From: Promethearchaeota archaeon
GTDB lineage: Archaea > Asgardarchaeota > Lokiarchaeia > Sigyniarchaeales > SOKP01
DNA: 64,000 nt
Assembly (NCBI GenBank): GCA_019058365.1
Contig: JAHPZE010000014.1
Coordinates: 1 to 64,000 of the forward strand
Direction: 5' to 3'
How positions within the stretch are numbered: position 1 is the first letter of the stretch; every line of letters starts with the position of its first letter. The notes beneath the pieces were generated by a model, which was not told where the DNA came from, did not search any database, and was given only the letters and a program-made list of their open reading frames with translations. Positions 1-8,514 of this stretch are shown one piece after another. The position numbers and the translations under genes are program-made.

Positions 1-61
1 AAATAAAAAAAGGGGTTAATTTATAATTGATCATTCATCTATAAAATTAACCGAATTAAAA

Positions 62-1087
62 TTATTTATTGATTTTCGTGCAAATTAAAGGAATTATATA
101 AGTTAATAAGAAAGCTACAAGAGCATAACGGAAAAATCTATAAAAAACACTATCAATTTCTAATAGATACTCGAATGGTAGGAACGCAACGAATAGAATT
201 ATAATCCCTATTACTATATTGATTATTTTATTTTTATTACTCAGGGAAGATGGGTCATATTTAACATATTCTTGTTCAAGGAGATATCCAACTCCAAAAC
301 CTAATAACACACCTCCAACCAACCCAAAAGCTCCATTATCGGAATAATCAGGAGGGTAATTTTGAGTTGCTAATTCGACATATGCCCTTGGCCATATAAA
401 TGTTCCAACAAGTAATAATGCAAAAGAAACAACTACTGTTAATACCAGTTTAGTAATTAATTTCAGTTTATTAAACTGCGGAGTTACAATTGGTTCTAAA
501 TAAATGTATGCTAATAAAACCCCCAAACCCAGCAATAATGCACCAATCATATCTTGTAGATCATGTACACCGATTACTACCCTTGAAAGTGCAATAAGAA
601 AGATTATAACCGAAAATATAATTGGTATAATTGGAATTTCATTATACTTTTTTCTATCTTTAAATTCATAAGAAATGTATCCCCAAAAACTTAAAGATGA
701 TTGCGCATGTCCGGATGGAAAACCATAAGAAGATTCGATTACACCTAAATCTTCTGTTGAATCTGTATTAGTAGGGGGTCTAGGATCTCGAATAATCTCT
801 TTGAAAAGTCCATTTATATAATATGAAATCATTAAAACTAAAGTTAAATTTTTAGCATATTTCTTGTTGTAACCTAAATATAATATCGCTACAATTACAA
901 TAAATACAACAGGTTCGCCAAGATAAGTAATAGCTTTGAATATAGCTTGTATAGTTGAACTATCAGAATAAAAAGCTAGATTAACTTCAGGTATGAGAGA
1001 AATTAAACCGACTATTACTATAACTAAGGATGTAATACCTATAATCAATAGAGCTCTTTTTGATAAATATTCTTTTTTTTCAGACAT
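62..1087 (-). CDS. PAP2-family membrane phosphatase
   Basis: A 341-residue polytopic membrane protein of the phosphatidic acid phosphatase type 2 (PAP2) superfamily. The three signature motifs are present: K96...RP103-104 (KEIIRDPRP), PSGH at 124-127, and S168-R169...H175...D179 (SRVVIGVHD). These residues form the vanadate-haloperoxidase-type active site that hydrolyses lipid or isoprenoid phosphates. Hydrophobic segments surround them, and several extra helices follow the catalytic core, making the protein longer than minimal PAP2 enzymes of about 200 residues. The substrate (phosphatidate, polyprenyl diphosphate or another lipid phosphate) cannot be read from sequence. It is transcribed toward the window edge, with about 150 bases between it and the Hsp20 gene upstream on the same strand. 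Confidence 0.88.
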   Translation of the reverse strand: MSEKKEYLSKRALLIIGITSLVIVIVGLISLIPEVNLAFYSDSSTIQAIFKAITYLGEPVVFIVIVAILYLGYNKKYAKNLTLVLMISYYINGLFKEIIRDPRPPTNTDSTEDLGVIESSYGFPSGHAQSSLSFWGYISYEFKDRKKYNEIPIIPIIFSVIIFLIALSRVVIGVHDLQDMIGALLLGLGVLLAYIYLEPIVTPQFNKLKLITKLVLTVVVSFALLLVGTFIWPRAYVELATQNYPPDYSDNGAFGLVGGVLLGFGVGYLLEQEYVKYDPSSLSNKNKIINIVIGIIILFVAFLPFEYLLEIDSVFYRFFRYALVAFLLTYIIPLICTKINK

Positions 1088-1235
1088 TTTTTTTTAACCA
1101 AAGTAAAATTAATTAAACTTTTATGTGATAAGGAGATTAATAAAGTTTTGCACAAAATTACTAAAATTAGTATAAACAGTCTTCAAAAATTGGATCATAG
1201 ATGATTTATAAGAAATATGACCAAAAGAGTAAAAA

Positions 1236-1925
1236 TTATTCAATCTTAATGTCTGTTTGTTTTTCATCAATTTTTTTCAATTTTACTTCCAAGATTCCAT
1301 TTGTATATCTAGCTCGCGCATAATCTGAATTGATAGCTGAAGGTAACTCAACCTCTTTATAATAGTTCCTACCCTTATCTTTAGACTCAGTGGATATTGT
1401 TAGAGAATGCGTTGTTGCTTTTAATTCAATCTCATCTCTAGTAACTCCAGGCATTTCGCATATTACTATTATCTGCTCACCTTGTTCATTAACTTCTGTC
1501 ATTGGTTCTCTGACATTTTTAACTTCTGAATCTCCTGAATGAGGTTGTGCTTTAACATTTCCAAAAGAATCTATAGTTGGTTTACCATCTTTACCAATAT
1601 TAATATTAAACCCATACGTAATTGGAAAACCAAATCTGGATTTATTCTTATTAAATTCTCTCAAAATATCTTCGGGAGATAAATTTTGAAATTCTGAGGG
1701 TAAGTTTTCCATGATTTTCTCAAATACTTCTTTGAACATGTGTCGAAATTTTTTAGATTGAAATAGTTTATTTGGATCTATCAAGAATTTATTTGGATCA
1801 CTGAAAAACTTATTTGGGTCCTCAAAGAATTTAAAAAAATCAAAAGAATCCTTTTTTTCTTCATCTTCATCCTCATCCTTATCTTCATCCTCATCCTCAT
1901 CTTTATCTCTATTTTTTTTTGGCAT
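1236..1925 (-). CDS. Small heat-shock protein (Hsp20/alpha-crystallin) with acidic N-terminal tail
   Basis: A 229-residue protein whose last ~95 residues form an alpha-crystallin domain: a beta strand around EQGEQIIVICEMPGV, then ELPSAI and the GILEVKLKK strand typical of archaeal Hsp20. Hsp20 proteins are ATP-independent holdases that form oligomers in the cytoplasm. The N-terminal half is unusual: a run of about 20 residues made almost only of D, E and K, then three heptads beginning DPNK (residues 36-56), then a helical stretch. The alpha-crystallin part resembles both Hsp20 and gas-vesicle GvpH; no gas-vesicle genes are nearby, so Hsp20 is the simpler call. Confidence 0.85.
   Translation of the reverse strand: MPKKNRDKDEDEDEDKDEDEDEEKKDSFDFFKFFEDPNKFFSDPNKFLIDPNKLFQSKKFRHMFKEVFEKIMENLPSEFQNLSPEDILREFNKNKSRFGFPITYGFNINIGKDGKPTIDSFGNVKAQPHSGDSEVKNVREPMTEVNEQGEQIIVICEMPGVTRDEIELKATTHSLTISTESKDKGRNYYKEVELPSAINSDYARARYTNGILEVKLKKIDEKQTDIKIE
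1758..1820 (-). repeat. Three in-frame 21-bp repeats (DPNK heptads)
   Basis: Within the Hsp20 gene, three consecutive 21-bp units encode DPNKFFS, DPNKFLI and DPNKLFQ. They have diverged at the DNA level but keep the DPNK core, which suggests selection on the peptide rather than a fresh slip. Confidence 0.75.
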
Positions 1926-2148
1926 ACTTGCTACCCTCTAAAATGTATATGACACTATAAATATCAATTAAATTTAATAGGCAAAATTATTAATTAAATA
2001 TTATAATAGCTAAAAACTAATTAGCTTATATTCTAGAAAAAATTGTTTGGATTAATAAATTTATTCTACATAATAACTATATTATTAAAAACTAAAAAAC
2101 GGAGAGGAGATTAAAATTTATTCTGAACTTTCAGATGATGATAAGGAG

Positions 2149-3939
2149 ATGTATCTTGATGTGTTACGCGAGAGCCCAATCTTACCATTTTCAAATTTTG
2201 TATCGAGAGGGGATATACCAGATAAAGTTGATATATCAAGACCTCGAAGTTATATTGATCGAGAAGTGTATAGACTGGTACAACAAACTTTTAGGGACAG
2301 ATCAAGTAGATTAATTCCAATATTAGGATCAGCCGGTACTGGTAAAACACATGCCTATCATTCTTTCAAGGATAAAGAAAGAGAAAACAGAAAAAAATTA
2401 GAAGGTGCAGGAGAATCAGAAGAAATTGATGCAAGTAAATTTGCTACTTCTACTGATTGGACTATTGTTTATGTTCCAAGCCCTCCAGCAAGTATTCGCG
2501 TTTTACTCCATGTATATACCTGTATAATTGAAGAGCTTGGTGCAGAATTACTTGATATTGTTTCTGAGAAATTAATGAGAAGATGGGGCGGAATGAAAAA
2601 GGGGATTTTCCAAAAACCCAAAATTGATGAAGTAATTCAACAAGGAATTAGAGAATTCCCGGGAGTGTTTGCCGATTGCGTCAAGGCTTTAGTGACTTAT
2701 CAATTAGATAAAAACAAAAAAGCACTTGCAGAAAGATGGCTTCTTGGAGAGGATTTAGAAGATGAGGAATTAAGTGAATTAGGAATAAACTCTGTTGTAG
2801 AAGAGGATGATGTGTGCCTTGCAATGATTAAGATCATAACAGAGAATTTAGATAAAGTACTTATTCTTTATTTTGATGAACTTGAATCACCCTATCGTAT
2901 GTTAGGAGAATCTGCTGAAAGAAAGTTTTTAGAGATTCTGAAGAGATTATACAATGAAGTTAAAGGATTAGTTATTACAATTGCAGTTTTAAAAGAAATT
3001 TGGCCTAGAATCATAGAGATTGCAGATGCTCCACTCAGATCAAGAATGGAACCGGAACAAGAATTAAAACCATTTAGCCTAAATGATTTAAAAATATATT
3101 TCTCAAAATCTATGGAAGCATTCTGGGAAGATAATAATCTAAATCCCCCTTTGTATCCATTATTCCCATTGAATGAAAAATTAATTGAAATGATATTTGA
3201 AAAGACGCAAGGAAATCCAAGGAACTCTATAAAACTTTGCCGAAGATTTATAGATAAGGTAGTTATGGAAGAAATGACGGTTGACGAATTATTGGAAGTT
3301 GGGGCGGATATAGTTGCAACAGCAAAACCCAAATCAGAAATGGAAGAAGAAGAAGTAATTGATTTTTCCAAGCCACGAGAAGTTATTAAGAAGACAATTG
3401 AAGATATTTTAGCAGAAGAAGAATATTCGATAGATGTAAATCCTCAATCCGTTGCGGGAGCTACTTTAAAGTATATAAATATGGTAGGAGAAGAAAAAGG
3501 TAAAAAATTCAAGACTCAGATGGAATTTAAATATATGCTTGGAAAAAGAAGTCAAACTTTAGCAGCTTCAATCGAAACAGAAGGTAAAAAATATGGTCTA
3601 GAGATTCCATCGATTAAAACATTTGACAGAAGTGCAGGAGTAGCCGGGTATTATGCTGCTAAACGATTGAAAGATGCTATTAGTGTAAAAGCAATTGATT
3701 TTGGAATCTTGATCGTTCCAACCGGGAGCAGTGGAGCAAAATTCGAGTCAATGTTGAATAACACACCAGAAATTTTTAAAGTGGAACTAGATAATGAAAT
3801 TGGAGAGAAGTTGGTTGCACAAGCGTTAAAATATCCAACGGAAAAAGGCTGGGATATTTGTAAAATAATATTCAAAGATATTGGAGAATATCAGCCTCCA
3901 GTTGAAGATACTCCATCTGAAGAAGAAACAGTTTATTGA
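2149..3939 (+). CDS. AAA/ORC-like P-loop ATPase of unknown role
   Basis: A 596-residue ATPase. Walker A is GSAGTGKT (residues 60-67) and Walker B is the LILYFDEL stretch near residue 240. A later GNPR-type motif (EKTQGNPRNSIKL) resembles the sensor-2/lid region of ORC/Cdc6 and STAND ATPases. The C-terminal ~200 residues form an alpha/beta region I do not recognise, ending in an acidic tail. The conventional start is ATG 2149, but AAGGAG abuts it with no spacing; the frame stays open upstream to a stop at 2086, and GGAG (2106-2109) sits six bases before an in-frame ATT at 2116, which would add an acidic stretch (YSELSDDDKE). A DNA-repair, replication or defence role is possible; no partner genes decide it. 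Confidence 0.7.
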   Translation: MYLDVLRESPILPFSNFVSRGDIPDKVDISRPRSYIDREVYRLVQQTFRDRSSRLIPILGSAGTGKTHAYHSFKDKERENRKKLEGAGESEEIDASKFATSTDWTIVYVPSPPASIRVLLHVYTCIIEELGAELLDIVSEKLMRRWGGMKKGIFQKPKIDEVIQQGIREFPGVFADCVKALVTYQLDKNKKALAERWLLGEDLEDEELSELGINSVVEEDDVCLAMIKIITENLDKVLILYFDELESPYRMLGESAERKFLEILKRLYNEVKGLVITIAVLKEIWPRIIEIADAPLRSRMEPEQELKPFSLNDLKIYFSKSMEAFWEDNNLNPPLYPLFPLNEKLIEMIFEKTQGNPRNSIKLCRRFIDKVVMEEMTVDELLEVGADIVATAKPKSEMEEEEVIDFSKPREVIKKTIEDILAEEEYSIDVNPQSVAGATLKYINMVGEEKGKKFKTQMEFKYMLGKRSQTLAASIETEGKKYGLEIPSIKTFDRSAGVAGYYAAKRLKDAISVKAIDFGILIVPTGSSGAKFESMLNNTPEIFKVELDNEIGEKLVAQALKYPTEKGWDICKIIFKDIGEYQPPVEDTPSEEETVY

Positions 3940-3949
3940 ATCTAAAAAT

Positions 3950-4873
3950 TCAAATTTTTTTTATCAGATCCTTTATTTTTTCATCTAAGTCATTTAATTC
4001 TTTCGCTAATCGAGAAGCTCTTTGAGTATTGTTTTTTAATTTTGTTAAAACATCAATTTGTTCATGTTCTTCAAATATATGTGAAATTTCAATTAATCTA
4101 TCTATTGGCTCAATGAAATCATTATATAAATTTAATTTAATGTTATTTAAATCATTAGAAATTTTTACAATTTCTTTATATAGATTTTCACTTTCTTTTA
4201 TTAAATCAGGAAACAATCCTACTTGTTCTCCTTTATTTGCTAAGAATGAAGCAATATCATCTTCTTGTACCAGTACAGCTAATTCGGCTGCTTTTAAAAA
4301 ACTTTTTTTTGCTTTTCTATAAAATTTATCTATTAATAATTGTTCAGCAAATTTTACTTCAGCAGCAAGTTTTTTAGGGATTTCTTCTCCTAGATCTATC
4401 AATTCACGTGCTTCAGTGAGTTTTCCATCATCAAGCATTTTCTTTGTTCTCTCATTAATAGTCTCTTTTATAATTTTGGGTTCTTGTAATTTCTGATTCA
4501 AGCTCAAAATTGAATTTAAAGCATTTTGTAGAAGATTATTCATCTTTTTTTTATCACTAGAAAAATTTTGAACAATTTTTTCCTCAAAATTTTCAAAGAA
4601 GCTTTTTAACGAAACCAGATCCTCTCCTTCTTGTAAAATAAAGCTTATGTAAAGATTATTTTTATCAATAGATTCCGCATTAATTCTACTAGAATAAAAT
4701 CGGTCATACTCCGTACGGACAGTCATGTCTGCCAATTCCTTTTTACTATGCTTTTCAGAAAACTCCTTTAGCACTGCTGGTGGAATTTTATCATCTTGTT
4801 TTAAATAATATTCTGCGATAATATTGGGTCCGAATGAAGGATCAATTTCATACAATATTATGGCTCTTGGCAT
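3950..4873 (-). CDS. Longin-like N-terminal domain protein with C-terminal helical/coiled-coil region
   Basis: A 307-residue protein. Residues 1-115 look like a longin/roadblock-type alpha-beta domain beginning with a strand and the motif YEIDPSFGPNI. The same motif (RFDPLFGPSI) opens the PAS-GAF protein at 6856. Residues ~120-307 are predicted helical and charged, ending in a likely coiled coil. In Asgard archaea such modules often serve small GTPases, and two GTPase genes lie about 4 kb downstream. The stop lies 10 bases from the convergent AAA ATPase stop. The function is inferred from the module and its context; no catalytic motif is present. Confidence 0.5.
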   Translation of the reverse strand: MPRAIILYEIDPSFGPNIIAEYYLKQDDKIPPAVLKEFSEKHSKKELADMTVRTEYDRFYSSRINAESIDKNNLYISFILQEGEDLVSLKSFFENFEEKIVQNFSSDKKKMNNLLQNALNSILSLNQKLQEPKIIKETINERTKKMLDDGKLTEARELIDLGEEIPKKLAAEVKFAEQLLIDKFYRKAKKSFLKAAELAVLVQEDDIASFLANKGEQVGLFPDLIKESENLYKEIVKISNDLNNIKLNLYNDFIEPIDRLIEISHIFEEHEQIDVLTKLKNNTQRASRLAKELNDLDEKIKDLIKKI

Positions 4874-4991
4874 TTTATCAAATCTTTGATAGTTTAATTT
4901 TAGTAATTAAATATATTTTTTAGACTTAATAAGTAATTATGTTAAAACTAAGTATTTATCTTTTGAGTTAAGAAATGAATGTGAAAACATT

Positions 4992-5909
4992 ATGATTATT
5001 GTGGATGATACTTATTGTGAAGCATTTGAGGGATTATGCTGTCAATTTATATTAACTGCTCAAGATGCTGAGTTTTTAAATAGAGCGGCTAATGCATTTA
5101 CTGCTTTACCATCAACAGTATTTGGGGACGCTGAAGGAGGTATTGTTAGGTGGCTTTCCGAAAGGGAGACTATGGATGGTAGATTGGGTGCAATAGTACA
5201 ATTATGGGTTACGGGCACCGGTAAAAAGGCTACAGCTAAGTTTTATGACCAATTAGGAAGACGATTAAGACAAGGCATTTTAGTAGTCCCAACTACAGCT
5301 GTTTTTGATTTTTATCCATATAAAACTGAAGTGAAATTTAATATGATGAAGAATGTTGGTCATTGTGGAGATGGTTATGAGGATATTATAGATAAATTTG
5401 ATCGAAAAATGATTTCTATTCCACTTATGATGGGTTATGATTTCTTAATAGAAGAAGAACTTAATTATTCTAAAGGCATTATGGGAGGAAATTTATATTT
5501 ATTTTGTGATTCAATCGATTCAGGTATAAGAGTTGGGCGTGAAGCTGTTAAAATTATCGCTGAAATTGATAATGTATGTACTACTTTTGATGTATGTTCA
5601 GCGGGGTCTAAAATAGAAACAAATTTTCCTGAAATTGGTCCTTCAACAAATCATCCATATTGCCCAACATTAAAGAATAGAATACCCTCTGAAGAATTTA
5701 AGGTGCCAGATGAAGTCCACTCAATTCCTGAAATTGTATTTAATGCTTTAGATCTGGATACTATTAAAAAGACAATGTTAAAAGTGATTAATGGGATTGT
5801 AAGCATGGATGGTTTAATTAAAATTTCTGCTGGAAATTATGGCGGAAGATTAGGCAAATATAAAATATTTTTGCGAGAATTAGGATTAAAAGAAAGTTAC
5901 TTTAGATAG
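4992..5909 (+). CDS. ftr: Formylmethanofuran:tetrahydromethanopterin formyltransferase
   Basis: A 305-residue protein matching Ftr along its whole length. Recognisable blocks are the N-terminal DDTYCEAFE (DTFAEAFE in methanogens), CPTTAVFD-like VPTTAVFD, the GDGYE block, a FLIEEE block, SAGSKI, and the C-terminal KISAGNYGGRLGK, close to the methanogen signature. Ftr moves the formyl group from formylmethanofuran to tetrahydromethanopterin in the cytoplasm, an early step of the archaeal methyl branch of the Wood-Ljungdahl pathway. No other pathway gene is adjacent. No Shine-Dalgarno sequence precedes ATG 4992, so the transcript may be leaderless. Confidence 0.95.
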   Translation: MIIVDDTYCEAFEGLCCQFILTAQDAEFLNRAANAFTALPSTVFGDAEGGIVRWLSERETMDGRLGAIVQLWVTGTGKKATAKFYDQLGRRLRQGILVVPTTAVFDFYPYKTEVKFNMMKNVGHCGDGYEDIIDKFDRKMISIPLMMGYDFLIEEELNYSKGIMGGNLYLFCDSIDSGIRVGREAVKIIAEIDNVCTTFDVCSAGSKIETNFPEIGPSTNHPYCPTLKNRIPSEEFKVPDEVHSIPEIVFNALDLDTIKKTMLKVINGIVSMDGLIKISAGNYGGRLGKYKIFLRELGLKESYFR

Positions 5910-5919
5910 AAATTTCATT

Positions 5920-6600
5920 TTATTTCTTATATGTTAAGGTTTTTTCGTTTATTTGATTTGGATTAAATCCTTTTTTATAGAGAGCATATGAAGGGTATTT
6001 CTCTTCGAAAATTTCATCAATTTCTTGAAGCGGTAAATCAGCATGTACTCCTCTATCAGTTATATATTCTCCGAATTGATTACCGTTATTATCTAATTTA
6101 GGAAAAACAGCATCATGTTCTCCATCAAATTCAACCATTGGGAGGAATTTTCCTTTTATTGCAGTTTTAGGATCAAAAGAGGGTGTTAGTTTTATCCATT
6201 TACCGTTTAAGTAGAATTCGCTATAACCATGTACATACATTACATTAGTTCCCATAAAATCAATTACCTTTTGAGAAATTAAGTGATTAATTAGATCTAC
6301 TAAATGAATACGGGCGGGAATTCCAATTGCTCTAGCAAAAGATGATAAAAGTATGGATTTTGAAATGCAAAAACCATTCTTTCTTCGCAAAGTTACACTT
6401 GCTCTAAAATTAGCTGGTACATTAGGCACATACGTTAACATATTATACTTAATTTCATTTCTTACCCAATAAAATAGAGCAATAGCTTTTTTTTTGTCGG
6501 TTGTTAGACCATTAGTGATTTCATGAGCTTTTCTACTCACGGTTTTTTTGTTAAAATCAAAAAATTCCGTTGGTTGCAGATATATATTCAAATCCTCCAT
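5920..6600 (-). CDS. Transglutaminase-like cysteine protein
   Basis: A ~226-residue protein of the transglutaminase-like superfamily. The catalytic triad blocks are visible: Cys in KNGFCISKS, His in YVHGYSEFYLNGKW, and Asp in LTPSFD. Such domains in archaea are thought to act as proteases or amidases; the substrate is unknown. I chose the second methionine (MEDLNIYL, start at 6600) because the first 14 residues of the longest frame are hydrophobic and lie outside the conserved domain; the longer start is at 6642. The C terminus meets Ftr convergently with a 10-base gap. Confidence 0.78.
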   Translation of the reverse strand: MEDLNIYLQPTEFFDFNKKTVSRKAHEITNGLTTDKKKAIALFYWVRNEIKYNMLTYVPNVPANFRASVTLRRKNGFCISKSILLSSFARAIGIPARIHLVDLINHLISQKVIDFMGTNVMYVHGYSEFYLNGKWIKLTPSFDPKTAIKGKFLPMVEFDGEHDAVFPKLDNNGNQFGEYITDRGVHADLPLQEIDEIFEEKYPSYALYKKGFNPNQINEKTLTYKK

Positions 6601-6777
6601 GATAATGAAAAAAATTAATCCCTTTAGAATATTTCCGTACAAAATTATAAAAGGAGATTAATTTTCTTAAAATGGAGTTATGCTTAAATTAAAATTAACT
6701 CATCAATCATATTGACCAAATTTTTTTATTAGCTTTAAAATTTAATAAACCAAATTAAAGTAAACACTATTTAAAAA

Positions 6778-6787
6778 TAAATATATA
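6778..6787 (+). promoter_or_regulatory. Candidate TATA box for the PAS-GAF gene
   Basis: An AAATATATAA element lies about 70 bases before the TTG start of the downstream gene, in a gap between divergent genes. AT-richness makes chance matches common. Confidence 0.3.
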
Positions 6788-6855
6788 ACAACGAATTTTT
6801 ATAATTCTATTATTACTTAAAAATCGTGATTATAAGAATATCGTTGTGAAGTCGC

Positions 6856-8514
6856 TTGATTGGATTACTGTTGATACGTTTTGATCCTCTTTTTGGACCG
6901 AGTATTTTTTTGAAGGCACCAAAATCTTTAAATGAAGAGCTCATACAAAATATTCCTTCATTAATAGAGCTTCCAACAAAAGGAGTATTTATTCATATCT
7001 TTAAGGAAATTAAAACAGCAAATTTATTTTTCAAACAACCTAATAAGTTTGCTCGTGGAGGGTATGAAAGCTTTTTGATCACAATAATCACTGACATTAA
7101 AACTGAGATAAGTTTAATGCTTGCAAATAAGCTTCTTGAAGGTTTTGCTAATTACATTATAAATGTTAAAGATGCATATCTGGCTTTTGATTATGAACCT
7201 AAAGATCATAAAGCAGATGCAAATAAATTTAAGGAAATTGAGAACTTCTTTTTTTCCTATTTTAAGTCTATTAAACCTGTAATCCAAACTCTAGAAATGG
7301 CAGAGCATCGATATCAAGCTTTATTTCAGGCAGCTCGGGATGCAATTTTCATAATAAATCGTGATATGGGTACTGTCGTTGATGTAAATTTAGAAGCTGA
7401 AAAATTAGTGGAATTACCTAAGGAAGAATTAGTGGGTATTAAAGCATTAAAACTTGATTTATTTGATGAGGGATTAGTTGACCCAAATATGGTTAAGCAT
7501 TTAATAGATCAACCACCACCGATTATCTCAAGGATAAAAAAGTCTTCGGGTTCCAAATTATATCTTGAAGTGAATATTAATGAAATTCAACTTGGAGATG
7601 AGTTTTTTATTCAATATTTGTTTCATGATCTTACTGATATACAAAAAAATGAGGAAAAATTGAAGGAGCATGCTAAAAAAATTGACACTTTAAATACATT
7701 TATAAGTATCGCTAATCAAACTGATGATTTAAAAGATTTATTGAAAAAAACTATAGATAGTATTATTGATTTTTTAGATTTAAAGGGGTGCTGTATCTAT
7801 TTATTAGATAAAACAAGTAACATTGCTAAAATCATGGCACATAAAGGATTTCCGGGATTTTTTCTTGAACAAAATGATAATCTAGATATTAATGTAAGTC
7901 CTTTTCAAATTGTCTTTGCACAAGGAGTTGCATTATTCAATCAAAACTTCCCTGATATTCTGAAAGAATTTTTTAAAGGATTTGACTCTGTTTTTGGAGT
8001 GGTTATTCCATTATTTTCTAAATTTCAAATAATAGGAAGCATAAGTATGCTTTTAAAGGAACGAAGAACTCTTTCCGTTGAAGATATGGAATTGATAATT
8101 ACGATCGGATTAGAAATAGGAACTGCTTTAGAAAAGATGCAACATCAAGACGATTTAAAGCATAGTGAAGCACAGAATGCTATTCTTCTTAATCATATTC
8201 CATTCTCAATTTTTAAAATTTCAATTGAAGGTATTTTTCAAGAAATCAAATTAGATAAAAAATTAGAGCAAGTATTTCACCTGAAAAATCCATCTCAAAC
8301 TTTCATAGGGAAAAGCATACACGAGTTTCTACCAAAATATATTTCTGAAGAAGCAATGACTATCATAAAAAAAGCCCATGAAACCCAAGAAACTTTAGAA
8401 ATGAAATTTATTTTACCATTTAAAGGTAATCAGATAATATTTCGCACTAATTTTGTCCCGATTGGCAAAAAAGAGGTTTTAGTATTTCTTCAAAATCTAA
8501 CTAGAACTTGGTGA
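6856..8514 (+). CDS. Longin-like + PAS + GAF + PAS-like sensory protein without output domain
   Basis: A 552-residue cytoplasmic protein. Residues 1-110 form a longin-like module opening with RFDPLFGPSI. Residues ~150-265 are a PAS domain (HRYQALFQAARDAIFIINRD), ~272-430 a GAF domain (cyclic nucleotide or small-ligand binding fold), and ~430-552 a second PAS-like region. There is no kinase, cyclase or HTH output: the protein stops at LTRTW. The start is TTG 6856, the only usual start before the domain, since an in-frame stop lies just upstream. The last 18 bases overlap the end of the convergent longin-GTPase gene. A signalling role, perhaps acting on a GTPase through the longin-like module, is inference. 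Confidence 0.72.
   Translation: MIGLLLIRFDPLFGPSIFLKAPKSLNEELIQNIPSLIELPTKGVFIHIFKEIKTANLFFKQPNKFARGGYESFLITIITDIKTEISLMLANKLLEGFANYIINVKDAYLAFDYEPKDHKADANKFKEIENFFFSYFKSIKPVIQTLEMAEHRYQALFQAARDAIFIINRDMGTVVDVNLEAEKLVELPKEELVGIKALKLDLFDEGLVDPNMVKHLIDQPPPIISRIKKSSGSKLYLEVNINEIQLGDEFFIQYLFHDLTDIQKNEEKLKEHAKKIDTLNTFISIANQTDDLKDLLKKTIDSIIDFLDLKGCCIYLLDKTSNIAKIMAHKGFPGFFLEQNDNLDINVSPFQIVFAQGVALFNQNFPDILKEFFKGFDSVFGVVIPLFSKFQIIGSISMLLKERRTLSVEDMELIITIGLEIGTALEKMQHQDDLKHSEAQNAILLNHIPFSIFKISIEGIFQEIKLDKKLEQVFHLKNPSQTFIGKSIHEFLPKYISEEAMTIIKKAHETQETLEMKFILPFKGNQIIFRTNFVPIGKKEVLVFLQNLTRTW

Noticed and set aside
2149..3939. AAA ATPase as BREX BrxC or another phage-defence ATPase.
   Set aside because: It is about half the length of BrxC and no methylase, PglZ or nuclease gene is adjacent.
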